DNA of 64,000 bases from a virus. A program made the translations under genes and the position numbers. Below the pieces are notes generated by a model, which saw only the letters and a program-made list of their open reading frames with translations, was not told the DNA's origin and did not search any database. Within the stretch, counting starts at the first letter, position 1. Every line of letters begins with the position of its first letter. Below, one piece after another: positions 32,457 through 40,909 of the stretch. The DNA is taken from IMG/VR virus record IMGVR_UViG_3300025133_000029, positions 62,001 through 126,000 of that record; one strand, 5' to 3'.

Positions 32457-32972
32457 TCACTCTTCTGGGTTTTCTTTTTTCGAGCTTTTCTTCTTTTTGC
32501 TTTTCTTCTTGGTAGGTGGTGTGGGGGCAGCAGGCGTTTCTTCTATTGGACTATCTTCAGATGACTCATCTGCTTTGGGAATTTCTGCTACCGAGTCGCC
32601 GGGTGAGAGTTTTTGCTTATTGGCTCGATGGAAGACTCGGACTTCTTGTGAGAGGTTCTTTACTTGCTCTTGGAGTTGGAGGATCAATTCTTTTGATGCG
32701 TCTTGCCCGTCTGTTAAGGAGGCAATTTGTCTGCTTTTCTCGGATACTGTTGCTTGGAGGTCATCTGTCTGTGAGCGCAGAGCCTTTCTCGCGAGTTTGT
32801 TGTCATAAAGAAGCCCACAGACATAGGTCCACAAACCTTTCAATCGTCGTAGCTGCTCTATTCTGTCTTCATCTTTTGTGCCGACAATATACTCTTCCAG
32901 GGCACTAAAGACTTCCTTACCTTCATCAATGTAATTAATGGGATCGTCTATCTGAAGTTCTTTGTCGGACAT
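32457..32972 (-). CDS. Coiled-coil protein with Lys-rich tail
   Basis: 171 aa. Residues ~60-120 form a coiled coil (LRSQTDDLQATVSEKSRQI, LQLQEQVKNLSQEV); the tail is Pro-rich and then Lys-rich (KKKSKKKKSSKKE), similar in style to the ParB N-tail. No family recognised. Divergent from 33072 across palindrome copy 11. Confidence 0.55.
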   Translation of the reverse strand: MSDKELQIDDPINYIDEGKEVFSALEEYIVGTKDEDRIEQLRRLKGLWTYVCGLLYDNKLARKALRSQTDDLQATVSEKSRQIASLTDGQDASKELILQLQEQVKNLSQEVRVFHRANKQKLSPGDSVAEIPKADESSEDSPIEETPAAPTPPTKKKSKKKKSSKKENPEE

Positions 32973-33013
32973 CTTGTGTTATCCTCTTTTTGTTACATTT
33001 TTATGGACTAAAA

Positions 33014-33030
33014 TCTTTAGAGTCTAAAGA
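33014..33030. repeat. Dispersed palindrome copy 11
   Basis: Perfect 17-bp core (centre G), in the 99-nt gap between divergent genes, 41 nt from each start. Confidence 0.9.
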
Positions 33031-33071
33031 AGTCAAAATTCGATATTCTTTATAACATGAGGTTTGTATAG

Positions 33072-33752
33072 ATGAGAAGTGATTCGTGGTGGAAGGGCTT
33101 TGTCCTTGGAGCAATTATTGGTTTCTCTCTTTGGTTTGTTTTTCAGAATATTGCCAGGGGAGAAAAGACAAAGATTCCATGTGTCTATAAAAACGCGAGA
33201 GGGCAATTTCGATTCAATAAAGAGAAGAGATCTTGCATACAATACACAAGGACAGATGAGGTCGCTGCGCAAAAAAGACTCATCGTCCTAAAAAATTATA
33301 TTGAAAAAAAAGAACCCATATGGCGAGAGAAAGAGAAGAGGTATAAGCAACTCGAAGGATCTTATAAGAAGAGCGAGAAAGAAAGGGATAATGAAAGAAA
33401 GCTTTTCAGAGAGATAATCGAGAGCAAAGACAAGCAGGTTGGTGTTTGGCGAAAGGCTTTCTTGGATGTTAAGAAGCTGGCCGCACCACCAGAAAAGAGA
33501 TTCTGGGAGAATCCGTGGTTTTGGTCAACGGCTATTATTGTGGTTGGGTTAGGGGCAGGGGTGATTGCGTGGTTGAGCAGAGGAGGGGATTCTGGTGGGC
33601 AAAACGTTAGAATATCGCCCCAGAAAGGGCCACAGTCGGGTCTTCTTTATGGCTATCGAGCAAGGGCTAGGGTGAGGGTAGGCGGGGGCATATATCGGCG
33701 CAAAACGGGAGTTTCGGGCGGGAGTAATTTCTTAGTGTTACGCGCTCGATAG
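33072..33752 (+). CDS. Two-span membrane protein with periplasmic coiled coil
   Basis: 226 aa. N-terminal TM (about 9-26, GFVLGAIIGFSLWFVFQN), a charged coiled coil (about 75-135), a second TM (about 153-171, FWSTAIIVVGLGAGVIAWL) and a Gly/Arg-rich tail. The first half resembles an inner-membrane spanin, but the second span does not. ATG after TGAGG. Function unknown. Confidence 0.55.
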   Translation: MRSDSWWKGFVLGAIIGFSLWFVFQNIARGEKTKIPCVYKNARGQFRFNKEKRSCIQYTRTDEVAAQKRLIVLKNYIEKKEPIWREKEKRYKQLEGSYKKSEKERDNERKLFREIIESKDKQVGVWRKAFLDVKKLAAPPEKRFWENPWFWSTAIIVVGLGAGVIAWLSRGGDSGGQNVRISPQKGPQSGLLYGYRARARVRVGGGIYRRKTGVSGGSNFLVLRAR

Positions 33753-33756
33753 AAGA

Positions 33757-34425
33757 TTACCACTCTGCATCTTCTTCCATCTCATCGAGGATTTTTGACA
33801 AGTCTTCAGGGTTTTTGGTTAGGATAGGAGGTGTAGCGGGGCTTTGTTCTTCTTCGTGGAACCACTCGCTCTCTAATTCTTGTAAGTCCTCTTGGTAGAC
33901 AGGGGCGAGTTCTTTGTGTTTTTTCTCCAGTTCTTTTTTTGTGCTTTCGAGTGGGTCTATCTTTTGTGGTTCGGGCAAAGGGGGAGTTGAGCTTGGGGCG
34001 GGAAGGATAGATCCTCCAGACATAGCAGATGGAGAGGATTTATCGCGAAGACTTTGGATGTTTTGAATGGTGCAGGGGTCATACTCCCATCCCGGTTCTG
34101 CGAGTCTTCTTTTTATCTCGCGAAGAGCTTCAAACTGTGTGGTACTACCACCCGTAGGCCCATCAGGCTGTCCGGGTAAAATGAATTGTGAGCCGACGAC
34201 TCCTGTGAGTGTCGTGGTTGTTCCACCTGTTCCTTTTGCTTCAAAAAAAAGATTGTTTTGAGCATGTATAAGGGTTACTCTCCAGTTGCTCCCCTTTTTT
34301 GCTTCAGATTCTGCGAATTGGACACTCATTGGGTGGGATGCACCACGAGCCGCAGACCTCGAAGGTTTCCTTGATCTTATCCTGTGTATGTGGGGGACGC
34401 GGTGATGTGTTTTTGTTTGTGACAA
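33757..34425 (-). CDS. Unknown protein, 222 aa
   Basis: 222 aa; N-terminus basic (His/Arg-rich), middle Gly/Thr-rich (GTGGTTTTLTGVVGSQF), C-terminal half acidic and helical with Pro-rich linkers. The style is that of an assembly or decoration protein. MSVQF 32 codons in is an alternative start. Stops 4 nt from the convergent gene at 33072. Confidence 0.5.
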   Translation of the reverse strand: MSQTKTHHRVPHIHRIRSRKPSRSAARGASHPMSVQFAESEAKKGSNWRVTLIHAQNNLFFEAKGTGGTTTTLTGVVGSQFILPGQPDGPTGGSTTQFEALREIKRRLAEPGWEYDPCTIQNIQSLRDKSSPSAMSGGSILPAPSSTPPLPEPQKIDPLESTKKELEKKHKELAPVYQEDLQELESEWFHEEEQSPATPPILTKNPEDLSKILDEMEEDAEW

Positions 34426-34594
34426 AAGTATGTCCCTTATGTAAATAAAAAAAACAGGACCAGAGAGAAGAATAACAAAAACGACATCTTCAACAAGAAC
34501 ATCTTTTCTTTGTTATTATGGTTGAAGTATGATGACCAACAAAGAGTCTCATTCTCTAGTCTTCTTTTAGAAAAACATTTAGGAGTAAAAAAAA

Positions 34595-35287
34595 ATGAAA
34601 AGTCCTTTCGAAGACAAAAATCCTTTGGAGTCTCAATTAGAGGGATCTTCCCCATTACCCCCTATGGGAATGGGAGAAGAGCAACCTGCAGGCCCTAAGC
34701 CCTACGACAGGTCGGCAGCGGAAGCGTATTTGGCAAAGCTGCCAAGAGATCCAGAAGATCCTCGAGCTGATATGTATCTGGACACAAATGAACACGGCGA
34801 ATATGACGATACTGGTTATTTGCCGTGGTCCATGTCTCCGCAAGAGTTGGCGGACTACGAACACACTCTCAACTCTCCAGTAGTAGAAGGTTCGAGATAT
34901 GAGGATCTTGTTTCTGCTTCCAGTAAGGGGACGGAGGTAGACGAGATTAAGAATCGACAACTAAGCCCTGATGGAAGTAACGTTCCTCATATGGATGATT
35001 ATTTGTCTATGGATATAGGAAGTCCCATCCACCAAACGGAGCTGCCTCTTTATTCAATGGAAGATGTGCAGCAAGATTATGCAGATTTCTATAATGAACC
35101 TCCTGAAGTACAACAAAAACTCGAGCACCTACTGGCTAGCGCACGAAATAGCATGCTTGAGCAACAAATTTCTAATGCGAACTCAGTGAGGTCATTCTAT
35201 AGTCGTCTTCGTGGTGCGCCTACAAGGGATCCAGAACCACAAGAACCTATACAAAGCACTGCGTTAGAAGACGATACCGAATTTTAG
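34595..35287 (+). CDS. Putative head-region protein, 230 aa
   Basis: 230 aa; ATG after TAGGAGTAAAAAAAA. Acidic, Pro/Ser-rich and largely disordered, with a helical stretch (PPEVQQKLEHLLASARNSML, about 168-187). It precedes the 1647-aa gene by 29 nt and likely shares its transcript, opening the plus-strand head operon. Function unknown. Confidence 0.55.
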   Translation: MKSPFEDKNPLESQLEGSSPLPPMGMGEEQPAGPKPYDRSAAEAYLAKLPRDPEDPRADMYLDTNEHGEYDDTGYLPWSMSPQELADYEHTLNSPVVEGSRYEDLVSASSKGTEVDEIKNRQLSPDGSNVPHMDDYLSMDIGSPIHQTELPLYSMEDVQQDYADFYNEPPEVQQKLEHLLASARNSMLEQQISNANSVRSFYSRLRGAPTRDPEPQEPIQSTALEDDTEF

Positions 35288-35316
35288 AAAAAAAGTGTCA
35301 CTCGGAGATAGAGTCT

Positions 35317-38300
35317 ATGTCGGGAAAGATGAACTTGACCTTTGATGAAAGCGGTCAACTGAAAAGTGTGAATATCTCTGGTGATATTCCTCCAGATGCT
35401 CAAGAACACGTCAAGCGAGCTTTGGGCTGGGAAGGGATGGAGGAAGAAGGATCTTTAGACGCTAAAGATTTGAATCATCCGACAACACCTCCGGGTGATA
35501 AACAAGACTTTGGGATGGAGACAGGAGATCCATCTTTGGATCAATCGCATGAGGAGCATGGTTCATTTCCTCACTCCGCTCCACCGAGTCTGGATCCTCC
35601 TCCTCCTCAAGAGGATCCCGCGAATCATCCTCTGGAGACAGCTAATCCAAGAGCATCCGGTAATTCCTCTATGGGTCCTTTGCCGGTTATGCAGGATGCA
35701 GGGATGGCAGGAGGGCCAGTAAATCCTCCCGATCCAGATTCCTTTATGACAACACCACCTCCGGAACTATCAGCTGGAACAGTTCGAGATTTGTATGGTC
35801 CGAGTCCGGGGTCAGCAGAAGACGGGTTTCATGTGGCTCCTCCTGGTGAGAATGAACCAATCCTCAATCAAATGGTTCAAGATCAGCAGATGGAAGAGAT
35901 GGGTGCTTCCCCGGAGGCAGTCGTTGATATTCCGAGGGGGATTTCTCAGGAGCAATTTGCTCAACTGCCTCCTGAAGAACAGGAGGAATATCATGCTCTC
36001 CTGAGTCGTATGAACGATGCTATTGATGGGCACCAACATCAAACATTTCGTACATTGATAGGTCGTGTGCAAGAATTACAGCGGAAGATGAAGTCCTTTG
36101 CGCCAGAGCCCATGCAAGAGATGCCAGAAGTTCCGCCACCGCAGTATGCCAAGTCGGTGTCGGGGTATGATGTTTCTTATTATCTTGGAAGAGAAGGAAG
36201 TCTGCGAAAATCAGACGAAGATTCTCCGATGAGTGCAGACGGTCCGAATTTGAGATCGGCGGTTTCTTTGTCTACACCTTCTAGCAAGATGGATTCACCG
36301 GGGTCCGAAGGATCTGGTGGAGGCTTGTCTTCAGGAGAGTCGACATCTTCCTCGACTGCCTCCCCCGGTTCCTCGGTGAAGCAGAGTTCACTCTTCTCGT
36401 CTGGATCAGGATCAAATAAATCTCCTGGTCTTGGGTCCTCCTCGAGTTCAGATGAACCCGACTTGTCATCTTTTCCGGTTAGGCATGTGGCTCCGGGTAA
36501 ATTTCAAGAAAGCCAAGACAGTGGCGATAGTGCGTCTGTAGAAAGTACTGGATCGAGTGGGGTTTTCGGGGGTAGTAATGATGATGATGTTGATATCTCT
36601 TCGTTTCCAGTTCGGCATGTAGCGCCGAGCGGTCCCAGCGGAGGGAGCGGTGTGGATGATGGGAGAGAGCGGACAAACCTGCAGGCTCCTGCAGATGTTT
36701 TCGGTCGTCATTTGGATTCAAAAGGGGATCTTCATTCAAGAGGATCTCTCCATAGAATGAAACATCCAAAGTTTCATCATAGTCAGTCTCATGCTCGCTT
36801 AGTAAGTACGGGGAGCAGTCATCCCCACGAAGATCATGGTCAGATGGAGAATTATCTTCACGATCTTCTTAATCATCCCGATCATGCGGAGAGTTCCACG
36901 AAACTTCGCGAACTTCGTGAGAAGTATGGAGAGGATTTTACTCCTTACGTCATGTCTTGGTTTGAGCACAAGCACCACTATGACCCGGAGCATCCGGAGC
37001 AAAATAGGGGTTCAAGAGCTTCTCGTGGTTCTGATGGCATTGTACCAATGATACAAGGGAAGTCCCATAATGGGCAGGGAGCACATATGTTCCAGTTCCA
37101 AGAGGGACCACACCCAGTTCATCATGGTTATGGGGGACCAGCCGCGACGGCAACTGGTCTAACGCAGGCTAAATGGCAGGATCGAGATGCTCGTGGGGCT
37201 TGGCACCAAGCCATTGCACGAACTCATTCGAACGAAGAAAACAATCACCCCAGCAACGTTGATTTTGAATTTCAGGGTGTGCCTCACACAGTTCAAATTC
37301 ATCCGGACCTATATGAGGATGTTGCTTCTGGTGAGATTTCGCCCCTCATGGCTTATCATCGAACGATGGAGATTTTAAGGGCGGAGAGTCCCGAGAAGCT
37401 ACGTTGGGGGATAAAGGACAGAGAGAATCCAGATAGATATCATGCTTATGAGCAGCAAGGGATGTCTGCGGGAGGAAAAACCAAGAGAATCGCAAATGGC
37501 CTAGCTGCGGATCAAGGGCACTACTTAGATGTCTTGGGACACGATGGTTCCTTACATGGGGAGCAATTACCCAACTGGGGAGATGATTTCAGTAGACAAC
37601 AGCATTGGTTCTTTCATACCACTCAAGATGGATTTCTAGGTGGTATGAGTGACGAAGATGTTGATCTGGGAAGAATATTTGGTAAAGATAACCAATCCCT
37701 TCAAGATGGATTTTTGAAAGCTGCTCGTAGAGAAGGCAAAAAAGGACTTCATGGTAAGTTGAGTCCTTCGGGGTATAACCAGCGTCATTATTTGTATCAC
37801 AGTGAGGATGATGATGCTCATCTGGGCGCGAGGTCGAAGGCTGCATTGCAGAGTGGTCGTTCTCATGTGGAGACATTCCGAAATGAAGACGGATCTCCAC
37901 GAGCATCGTTGTTTCGGAGAGAGATTGGTCCCGATGCGAGTGATACTCGTCCAAGTTCACAGCCGTATGTTTTGGTGGAGCATAGTACGGATGATAAAGG
38001 AAATCCGACACCAGGAAATAAGTGGTTTACCGCAGGAAAGGAAGGACAGGATCGTGTTTACTTTGGAACGGAGCATGGTGCTCGTCACGCGATAGATTTA
38101 TTTGATCGGGTGAAGCGTGGTCAGCAGCATCCTAATGGGATTCATCAAGCGTATGCAGATTTGCAACTGCGAGAGAAGTGCCATCCCGCAATACGTGAAC
38201 AAATGGAACAACAATTTCCCTTGCTTTCGCGTATTCAATTTGGGGAGTTGCCTTATCAAGCAGTAGAGAAAGAAGTTCGACTTGGAACAGGCAAAGGTGG

Positions 38301-40260
38301 TGCGGATAAAACGTACCGAATGAGGTCGTTGAATCCTGTTATTACGGATGAAGAGTTCTGGGGAGACTACGAGTCTGTTCTGGCCACACGCGGGTCGCTG
38401 CGCCCTGAAGGGGAACAAGGTCAAGGATCTTTGCGTGCTCGTTTTGCTAATTCTGGCATGGTGGGTGAGATGTTCCCCATGATAGATAAAGCGATACGAG
38501 AAACGAAGAATGCATGGGGACAGTTTGATGCTAAACATTGGCGTCACGATGCAAATGGAAATGTTGATTCCGACTACCAGCAAATGTTCATCGAGGCGGT
38601 CAGGGCAATCAGAGGAAAGTTTTTGACTGTTCGGCAAGGGGCGATGAACCAAGGAGGTTTTGTTCCAAACCAGGGGCCAACACAGGCAGCGCATCGTGGT
38701 AAAGGTGAAAGGGGGAAAGATTATGCTCCTCCAGGACGTCGGTGGGGAGCGGAGTGGAATGCGGGGCAGGGTAATTCCTTTATTGGATCCTATATCAGCA
38801 CGCTCTTGCGATCTCAGGGTGGTCCTTTATCTAACTATTATCGTGACTATGTTGACCATGGTGCTAGCATTCCAGAAGATGTTTGGAAGAAAGAATTCCT
38901 GGATGATTGGAAGCAAACTCAGGTAGATCAGTGGAATGTGGAGATTGGCCCATTTATACCCGAAGAGGAGCAGAGGAGTTTATTTAATGAGTTCGTAAAA
39001 GACTTGCGGGGTATTGGGAATAGAAGTCAGGCCAGAGAGTTTTATCGAAGAAACCGTGGATGGGCGATGTATCCACAGTATAGGAAGAAGATAGGGCAGG
39101 GTGATCTGAGTGAGCGAACGGGTGTTGGGCATGGGGCAGATTATGCTTCTCAGGGGAGGCGTGAGGAGATCGCAGATGCGACGAGTGCTAGCATGGGGAT
39201 GCTCAACCCAGAAGAAGCGATGATGGAGAAAGAGAGATTGGGGGGGAGTTATGCAGATAACTTATTATCGCTTGCCCCTGAATCTTCGGATTCGGAATCT
39301 GGTGTTGGGGGTCTTGATGCTTTAGCAGCTTTTGATCAAGGTGGAGAGGTGTCGGAAGAGGAACAGCGTTTTCATGACAGCATGGCTCGTATAAAAGGTG
39401 AAAAGAACGATCCTTCAAAGGAACTGTCAATCAAGGCAGGAGCGTATGTTCGGAGAAATGTCAACGCAGAGATGGATGCGTTGGTAAAGAATCACCCTGA
39501 GTTAACACAGGGGGTAGATTTGGACGAAGATGGTGATCATAACTTTCTTGACAACCATATCTATTGGCCCATCTATGATGCTTATCAGGCAATAATGACG
39601 GAGAAGGTGCTAAGGGCATCGGGGAAAGTGGTTAACAACGAAAATCTAATATCTCTGGGAAGCAGAATATTGGCTCGTTACATTTATGATCAGCATGGTG
39701 GTGAGATTGACTCCTTTGATCGAGAAGACATACAGCGCCTTGCAGAGATGAGTCGAAAGTATATTGAGCCTCTTGTGGAGAATCAAGAGCTTATGCAGGC
39801 TTTGACTAGCCATGGAAAGGCATCAACTCGAAAAAGTCTCTCTGGTTTAGATGCGGGACATATTTTGGCAACGAAACGACTGATACAGCAGAAGCGGAAT
39901 AGTGTTGTGAAGTCCATATTGGATGCGGTTGCTCCTGAAAACGACATCAAGCGACTGGTTCTCTTGCGTCTCATTAAGTCACTCCGAAGTGGTGAGTTAC
40001 TCAAGAGCCGTGGAGAAAGTTTAGTTGAATTGACGAGTCGATATCACCCAAAGATTTCAGAGTTTGTGGATTCAACGACTCCTCAAGAGTCGCTTCGACA
40101 TGTATTGTCTTGGTATGCAGAGTTTCGCCATCATGAATTGTTCAAGGGTCTACTGGATCATGTTCAAGCGGAAATACGCTTAGATGAGGCGGATGCGCTT
40201 CACAAGTCTGCGAAATTGAGGTTCGTATCTGCGTTTTATAATCCCTTACAGAGTAATTAG
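35317..40260 (+). CDS. Very large putative virion protein, 1647 aa
   Basis: 1647 aa. Residues 1-470 are disordered-looking and rich in Pro, Ser, Gly and Asp, with a duplicated decapeptide (SSFPVRHVAP at about 385 and 428). The middle (~500-1250) is His/Gly/Asp-rich and soluble; the last ~250 residues are helical. Lys-Ser pairs are frequent (YAKSVS, LRKSDE, TRKSLS, VVKSIL, LHKSAK). It lies immediately before protease, scaffold and capsid genes, so an internal head protein, ejected protein or portal-associated protein is likely; no portal, peptidase or polymerase signature was recognised. Degenerate palindrome copy 12 lies within its codons. Start has GGAGATAGAGTCT upstream. Confidence 0.65.
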   Translation: MSGKMNLTFDESGQLKSVNISGDIPPDAQEHVKRALGWEGMEEEGSLDAKDLNHPTTPPGDKQDFGMETGDPSLDQSHEEHGSFPHSAPPSLDPPPPQEDPANHPLETANPRASGNSSMGPLPVMQDAGMAGGPVNPPDPDSFMTTPPPELSAGTVRDLYGPSPGSAEDGFHVAPPGENEPILNQMVQDQQMEEMGASPEAVVDIPRGISQEQFAQLPPEEQEEYHALLSRMNDAIDGHQHQTFRTLIGRVQELQRKMKSFAPEPMQEMPEVPPPQYAKSVSGYDVSYYLGREGSLRKSDEDSPMSADGPNLRSAVSLSTPSSKMDSPGSEGSGGGLSSGESTSSSTASPGSSVKQSSLFSSGSGSNKSPGLGSSSSSDEPDLSSFPVRHVAPGKFQESQDSGDSASVESTGSSGVFGGSNDDDVDISSFPVRHVAPSGPSGGSGVDDGRERTNLQAPADVFGRHLDSKGDLHSRGSLHRMKHPKFHHSQSHARLVSTGSSHPHEDHGQMENYLHDLLNHPDHAESSTKLRELREKYGEDFTPYVMSWFEHKHHYDPEHPEQNRGSRASRGSDGIVPMIQGKSHNGQGAHMFQFQEGPHPVHHGYGGPAATATGLTQAKWQDRDARGAWHQAIARTHSNEENNHPSNVDFEFQGVPHTVQIHPDLYEDVASGEISPLMAYHRTMEILRAESPEKLRWGIKDRENPDRYHAYEQQGMSAGGKTKRIANGLAADQGHYLDVLGHDGSLHGEQLPNWGDDFSRQQHWFFHTTQDGFLGGMSDEDVDLGRIFGKDNQSLQDGFLKAARREGKKGLHGKLSPSGYNQRHYLYHSEDDDAHLGARSKAALQSGRSHVETFRNEDGSPRASLFRREIGPDASDTRPSSQPYVLVEHSTDDKGNPTPGNKWFTAGKEGQDRVYFGTEHGARHAIDLFDRVKRGQQHPNGIHQAYADLQLREKCHPAIREQMEQQFPLLSRIQFGELPYQAVEKEVRLGTGKGGADKTYRMRSLNPVITDEEFWGDYESVLATRGSLRPEGEQGQGSLRARFANSGMVGEMFPMIDKAIRETKNAWGQFDAKHWRHDANGNVDSDYQQMFIEAVRAIRGKFLTVRQGAMNQGGFVPNQGPTQAAHRGKGERGKDYAPPGRRWGAEWNAGQGNSFIGSYISTLLRSQGGPLSNYYRDYVDHGASIPEDVWKKEFLDDWKQTQVDQWNVEIGPFIPEEEQRSLFNEFVKDLRGIGNRSQAREFYRRNRGWAMYPQYRKKIGQGDLSERTGVGHGADYASQGRREEIADATSASMGMLNPEEAMMEKERLGGSYADNLLSLAPESSDSESGVGGLDALAAFDQGGEVSEEEQRFHDSMARIKGEKNDPSKELSIKAGAYVRRNVNAEMDALVKNHPELTQGVDLDEDGDHNFLDNHIYWPIYDAYQAIMTEKVLRASGKVVNNENLISLGSRILARYIYDQHGGEIDSFDREDIQRLAEMSRKYIEPLVENQELMQALTSHGKASTRKSLSGLDAGHILATKRLIQQKRNSVVKSILDAVAPENDIKRLVLLRLIKSLRSGELLKSRGESLVELTSRYHPKISEFVDSTTPQESLRHVLSWYAEFRHHELFKGLLDHVQAEIRLDEADALHKSAKLRFVSAFYNPLQSN
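35452..35468. repeat. Degenerate palindrome copy 12 (inside 1647-aa gene)
   Basis: Left half perfect, centre C, right half GCTAAAGA (one mismatch). Encodes SLDAKD, the same peptide type as copy 7. Confidence 0.7.
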
Positions 40261-40294
40261 TTTTATAGAGGAGAAGAGTGTCTGGTTTTCTTCG

Positions 40295-40315
40295 AATCTT
40301 TAGAGTCTAAAGATT
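40295..40315. repeat. Dispersed palindrome copy 13
   Basis: Perfect core 40297-40313 (centre G) plus AA/TT, 34 nt after the 1647-aa stop; paired with copy 14, core-to-core offset 57 nt. Confidence 0.9.
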
Positions 40316-40352
40316 TCCTGATATGTTGATGGTGTGTCAATTGTCTTTATGG

Positions 40353-40371
40353 ATCTTTAGACTCTAAAGAT
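40353..40371. repeat. Dispersed palindrome copy 14
   Basis: Perfect core 40354-40370 (centre C) plus A/T, 23 nt before the next ATG. Confidence 0.9.
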
Positions 40372-40394
40372 TTTCTTATTATTTGGATGGTGTA

Positions 40395-40691
40395 ATGAGT
40401 GAAATGCGAGAACTCCGATGTTCAAAGTGCGGCAATCGTATGTTGCGCAAATCGGGCAAGGACGGGCGTTGGAGGTTGAGCAGTTTGGTTATTACTATGG
40501 ATAACCAGGGGATGGATTTTACTATCATATGTAAGGATTGTCGGTCAGAGGAGAAGGTCCCTGTGCGATTACAAATGGCTCTCCCGCCGACCATCCCTGG
40601 TAATCCTCTTGCTCCTCAAGAAGAGGATCGACCCAACACACCACTTACTTTTAAAGAGCAGAAAAAAACAAGCGGTGAAGCAATAGATTGA
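40395..40691 (+). CDS. Com-like zinc-ribbon protein
   Basis: 98 aa. LRCSKCGNRMLRKSG and CKDCRSEEKVPVR give two C-x2-C pairs ~32 residues apart, as in small Com-like zinc ribbons of phages. In phage Mu, Com activates translation of the mom DNA-modification gene; that role cannot be assumed here. The tail is Pro-rich. The SD is weak (GGATGGTG). Sits between the palindrome pair and the candidate ncRNA. Confidence 0.65.
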   Translation: MSEMRELRCSKCGNRMLRKSGKDGRWRLSSLVITMDNQGMDFTIICKDCRSEEKVPVRLQMALPPTIPGNPLAPQEEDRPNTPLTFKEQKKTSGEAID

Positions 40692-40714
40692 AATTGTGTT
40701 TTTTGTAAAAAAAC

Positions 40715-40744
40715 TTGACACGGATTTCATTTTGTTTGTAGTTT
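40715..40744 (+). promoter_or_regulatory. Candidate promoter
   Basis: TTGACA at 40715-40720 with TAGTTT at an 18-nt spacing (40739-40744). A perfect -35 and a weak -10; it would start a transcript near 40751. Confidence 0.5.
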
Positions 40745-40749
40745 GAAAA

Positions 40750-40873
40750 GCACAGTTCTTCTTCGGACTTATTTTGGTTCATTTGAAATAAGTGTGAAGT
40801 GGTTCAAAGAAATGTATGCAAAGAATGTGTTTTGCATGGAAGGGAGAGTGCCCTACGGTCCTCTCCCTTTTTG
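40750..40873 (+). ncRNA. Candidate three-hairpin non-coding RNA / leader
   Basis: Between the TTGACA promoter and a terminator are three consecutive perfect inverted repeats: ACTTATTT/AAATAAGT (40767-40774, 40786-40793), ATGCAAA/TTTGCAT (40816-40822, 40831-40837) and the terminator stem (40840-40870). No ORF lies within. It is either a ~120-nt small RNA or an attenuated leader of the protease-scaffold-capsid operon. Confidence 0.45.
40840..40872 (+). terminator. Intrinsic terminator / attenuator before protease gene
   Basis: AAGGGAGAG / CTCTCCCTT, 9 bp, 12-nt loop, five T. Ends 37 nt before the protease start. Confidence 0.8.
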
Positions 40874-40909
40874 CATTTAAAGTGCAGAGTTTCTTCAATG
40901 AGATGAAAA

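Noticed and set aside
32176-32808. 210-codon plus-strand frame, Phe/Leu/Ser-rich
   Set aside because: Output is low-complexity hydrophobic sequence from reading the Lys/Glu-rich minus genes backwards; it spans two real minus-strand genes.
34437-34502. 21-codon hydrophobic minus-strand peptide (MFLLKMSFLLFFSLV)
   Set aside because: No SD and very short; its A/T-rich codons overlap the leader region of the head operon.
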